A stretch of 64,000 nt of DNA. Origin: Alentia gelatinosa (Eukaryota; Annelida; Polychaeta; Phyllodocida; Polynoidae). The stretch spans positions 26,211,525-26,275,524 of the forward strand of contig OX465588.1 in the NCBI GenBank assembly GCA_950022655.1, read 5' to 3'. Below the pieces are notes generated by a model. The model was given only the letters and a program-made list of their open reading frames with translations. It was not told the DNA's origin and made no database searches. The stretch's first letter is position 1. Each line of letters starts with the position of its first letter. A program made the translations under genes and the position numbers. Below are positions 60,269 to 64,000 of this stretch, in pieces.

Positions 60269-63200
60269 GGTGAAGAGTCAACGCATTTGAACTCAGATCA
60301 CCTGCCTATGTACAGTAGGAAGCAAACTAGCACGGTAGAACCATAAACACCACTTATAGGAAGCACTGGCACAAGAGGAAAACCTGTTGAGACCCACATG
60401 AATAGTGATTTACTCGATGAGCAGTCCTCCATGTAATGTCAGCACACGGTCCTGATGACACACTGGGATAAGTGATAACATTTTCAGCAGTCCTCTTATC
60501 TCATCCCCACCTCACTAGCGCTTTATGTTAAGTCCGGAGCTCCCACTATCAGTCTATGACATCACAGGGTCAACATATGATAACCAGGCTGCTGTGTGCA
60601 CCGTGATGATGTAGCCACTCTCCATACAGAAGCTCACTGTTCAGTATGCGAAGAGACAAGGTGGACTTTACTAAACATCTGCTGTGTGAAATGAATGATA
60701 TTACCAAGCAATATGTGCAGGGTCAATGTGCAGGGGAATTCGGTGAGATTGAAGGGTGGCGCCTGGAGCTTTGGAATAATAGTGGCTTTGATAACTTGAA
60801 GGGATTATAAAAAAAGTGAAGTACCCCTACAATTGCTAATCTGAATTTCCAGGTAGATGCATGTAAACTGAACCCCATCATGACATGATTGTTAGAGAAA
60901 TTACACTCTAGCATTTTTATATTGTGCTATACGTATTAAAGCAGGATATGGGCCATACACCATCCAACATTGGCCTATGTATACATAAATATGACAAGAC
61001 GGAAGGTTTATCAGCGTTGGAATCTAAACAAAACAAGGATACTCTTGTACATTAGATGTTAACATCTACCATGACTTGCATATTATGTTCAAGGAAGATA
61101 TTAATTCTAGAAATCACTCAGCATCCCTGCATTACAAAAATTAGAAATAAAATACTATTACACTAGGTATGATAAACGTTCCCAGAGTTTACGATTGTGT
61201 TGCACGTCCTATCCCTATTCATAAACAAACTGCCGCTGGAATTCATCCTGGTGCTATCGAATTATTAAGTTCCTCTCTGTCAAATCCTATCCAAGATGTT
61301 TTTCGGGTAACAGTATTTGTGGGAGTATTCCTCTCCTCCCCCGGTTATAAGAATATAAATCTATGATCCATAGTTAAAAAGTATTGAGAATATATAAATC
61401 TATATATGAATCCAGTCTCCAACACCCAGAGCTGCAAATTGTCTACATACCTCAATAGGTTTTATGGCAAACATTGTAGAAAATAAACGAGATCGCTTTG
61501 ATTTCACAAAAGCCTTTGCACTAAGTGTGAAAACATTGTCATACGTAGGCGTAGGTATGGACACCTTCGTTTTGACATGTATTTTCATGTATGAAGGGGC
61601 TGAACGGTAGAACTTGTATTCGGACATTTCTGTTCCTGATATACATTGCTAGTCTTCAGTCTTACAATAAGTATACTCACACTGTTGTGTATGCCGATGA
61701 TGTAGACCTGTGTTATTGTTTATGGTCCTACTGGGAGAGATTCATAGTGTAGACTCCTGGATTAACAGATGGACACGACGCGTTCAGGTGCAGAATACTA
61801 ATGATCCCCCTTTATTTTACTTGTTTATACGATATATTCTCTCTATCTGTTCCTCCCCTTCGTTGGTTTCGCTCTCCCACGTATTGGGGTTCTCCTCTCC
61901 TTAAGTCACGCCCCCTCCACCCCACAGGCTGCAGCAGCACCATGTGCAGGTGGGTGGGGATGTGCCCCCTCCCGTTCCTCGGGTGTTCCCACTGTTACAA
62001 CCTCAATTACAGAACCTATATAGGACTACCTGACCATAGTTACAAAACGAGATGATAATTTACGGTTTTGTACGGAACTCAGTTTAAATGCCTCGTTCCG
62101 TACAAATTGTTAATTATCATCGAGTAGGTCATCATATATTTACTATATAACCGAAATTGATTAAATGATTAACTTAATTTTGCTTTATAACTAATGTTTT
62201 AATCGATGCGTATGGAGTAGTGTTCCGTATTGTGCCGTACAGAACAGTGTTCCGTACGGCATTTTTTACGTGATATGGCAAAACGGTACGTATTTACAGT
62301 ATACGGCATGGATATATAGTATATTATTCATACTAAATGCCCTAGAAATTTAAGCACATGCACGGATGTACACCAATCTGTATATATGTCTAGTAATCAT
62401 GTACCATTGCCTCCAGTACCAGAAATATAACTAGGTCGTGGCCGGCTTCTTTAATTGTGCACGGCCAAATTAGAATTGTTTGGAATGGACAGAGTCTTTT
62501 TGGGGTGTTAGGGTATGCTAACCACGAATCTGCCTTTCGCAAAGAAATAGAAATCAACACTAAACGTTTTACATCACCAAATCAATGATGGCAGCTATAC
62601 CGCTAACTGACTATGGTCATAATCTAAGGATTCAGTTACCAGAGACTATGACACCATGCACATAGTGCCAAATCGAGGTTTGTACATAGCATTCTTATCA
62701 TGACTTTTCTGTTACATGTTCAATAACCAACTGAACCGAGACTTGATAGAAGAAAGAACTAGGTTTATAAGACAGTGACAAGGAGCCTGATGAACCTTGG
62801 AGAGCAAACAGTTAACTATAAGGTACCGATCAGAATTGAAGCGACATAATGAACGATTTATGTGTACTACGGTGTGAGAACACAACTTTCATAAGTTGTA
62901 TAAGGATGCAGTATAAGTATTCAATAATTTAGTGATTATTGAAGGATCAACAAGACAGCTTCGCCAAAAGGAAAGGGACAATTGCTGGCAACAGCTAAGA
63001 ACTTCTGGACCTTTATACTCTGATCCAATCAAAATGTCGTTAGAAACTAGTGTATAGCTGCAGAGTTAAATCGTTTATTCATATTAACCTGCAGGATAAA
63101 CAAATCAAATTGAAAAAAAAAGAATTATTTCAAAATACAAGATAGAACTTCCATTGAAGAGCTCTGTTAAAGAACAATAATAGAAAACATTCCACATGTC

Positions 63201-63583
63201 GGGTAAATCTGCTGTCTTCCATAATCACAAAAACCTGACATATGAATGTAGATGAATGTAATTTAGAGATTTACTTTAGCAATATAGAGGGCCTAAGACA
63301 TTGATCATATATGTGAAATCAAGAAAACACAGGACTGATACGTTTATCAAAATCCCTTGTGCAGATACCTGGATCTTTGGAATAAACTCCCTTGTGGTGT
63401 GTAGTTGCACCAAAAATGGCTACAAATGGCGGGGACCCAATCCAAATTTCGGGTGGATACCTGGAAAAGCAGCTACCACTGGAAACTCGAAATTCTTCTT
63501 GCAAGTCTGATCTTACTTCTAAAGAACAGGATTACTATCGTGCACTAACTAGTTGACTGTCTCTATCACCGACTGATATTTGC
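60269..63583. other. Intergenic, no gene supported
   Basis: AT-rich with scattered short open frames and a foldback at 62050-62128. No exon pair with matching phases or known domain was found. Confidence 0.45.
62050..62128. repeat. Foldback, ATAATTTACGG family
   Basis: GATGATAATTTACGG ... GCCTCGTTCCGTACAAATT ... TTAATTATCATC: same plan as 46990-47075 with a reversed apex. Confidence 0.65.
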
Positions 63584-63902
63584 GTAAATTCCCTAAACAG
63601 TACCTGTTAGGTTTATCAAATCCAAGAAATCTAGTAGCAAGTAAATTATAAGGGCAAAAGTTAAGAGTATTTGAGAAAGGAAAAAAGAAGAAATGTGTTG
63701 TATTTGGGTGACAATACTGATAGATGTATAACGCCACGTAAATTCCCTAAACACTACCCGTTAGGTTTATCAAATTGAATAAATCTAGTAGCAAGTAAAT
63801 CATAAGGGCAATATCTGAGGCTAAATTTTAACCAGGGGAAAGGAGAAAAGAGAAAATGACTTTAGTATTCGGATGATGATATTGATAGCTGTAGAACGCC
63901 AA
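63584..63902 (+). repeat. Imperfect tandem duplication, unit about 154-165 bp
   Basis: GTAAATTCCCTAAACA opens each copy (63584 and 63738); both contain TAGGTTTATCAAAT and TAGTAGCAAGTAAAT and end GATAG.TGTA.AACGCC. Copy 2 is about 11 bp longer. Confidence 0.8.
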
Positions 63903-64000
63903 TAAAAACCTATTGTTATATAACTCTGTATATTGGCAATATCGCGGTCCTTCCATGAACAGGCAGGTTATGAACTTCAATAAAAAATGTGTCCGGTGAC

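Noticed and set aside
1..64000. CRISPR array, rRNA, tRNA or prokaryotic operon
   Set aside because: No spaced direct repeats, no tRNA-like arms with B-box, and intron-bearing animal genes throughout.

Overview
The window is from an animal nuclear genome. Its genes are split by many short introns (about 140 bp to 2.8 kb) with GT-AG borders. The DNA is AT-rich outside the exons and carries many short foldback/MITE-like repeats and decayed non-LTR retrotransposons. A polycystin-1 family receptor-channel with an REJ-type ectodomain suggests a marine invertebrate (lancelet, hemichordate, brachiopod or mollusc). I cannot fix the species from sequence alone. No bacterial or viral gene, CRISPR array, rRNA or convincing tRNA was seen. 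|| Left half, + strand, 527-34313: one large multi-exon gene whose 5' end lies outside the window. I rebuilt 33 coding exons that join in one frame (6803 nt, 2267 residues visible). The order is an unknown Cys-rich ectodomain, a Thr-rich linker, an REJ region, a GAIN/GPS region, the first membrane segment, a PLAT domain, then the multi-pass polycystin channel ending at 34313 with an AATAAA 350 bp downstream. The GPS is degenerate (no His-Leu-Thr/Ser, two of the four usual Cys) and an RRKR furin-like site lies just upstream. One intron appears to use a GC-AG donor. || Middle, 34.7-42.0 kb: a graveyard of non-LTR retrotransposon pieces between two convergent genes: an RT fragment on +, an RT-bearing ORF2 remnant on -, and a second - strand remnant with RT, RNase H and C-terminal Cys/His region. 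|| 42288-48633, - strand: a complete ten-exon PSMD11 (26S proteasome lid subunit Rpn6), 420 codons plus stop, apparently intact. || Right part, 48.6-64 kb: no gene I can support; MITEs, foldbacks, simple repeats and diverged duplications. || The most interesting structural signal is a group of modular elements. Each has a segment bounded by TTATC-type inverted termini, joined to a long hairpin. The hairpin arms differ between subfamilies, but most apices resemble CACTCGGCT..CGCCTCG. Five of the eight intronic copies sit within about 45 bp of a 5' splice site, four of those five in the same orientation relative to the gene.
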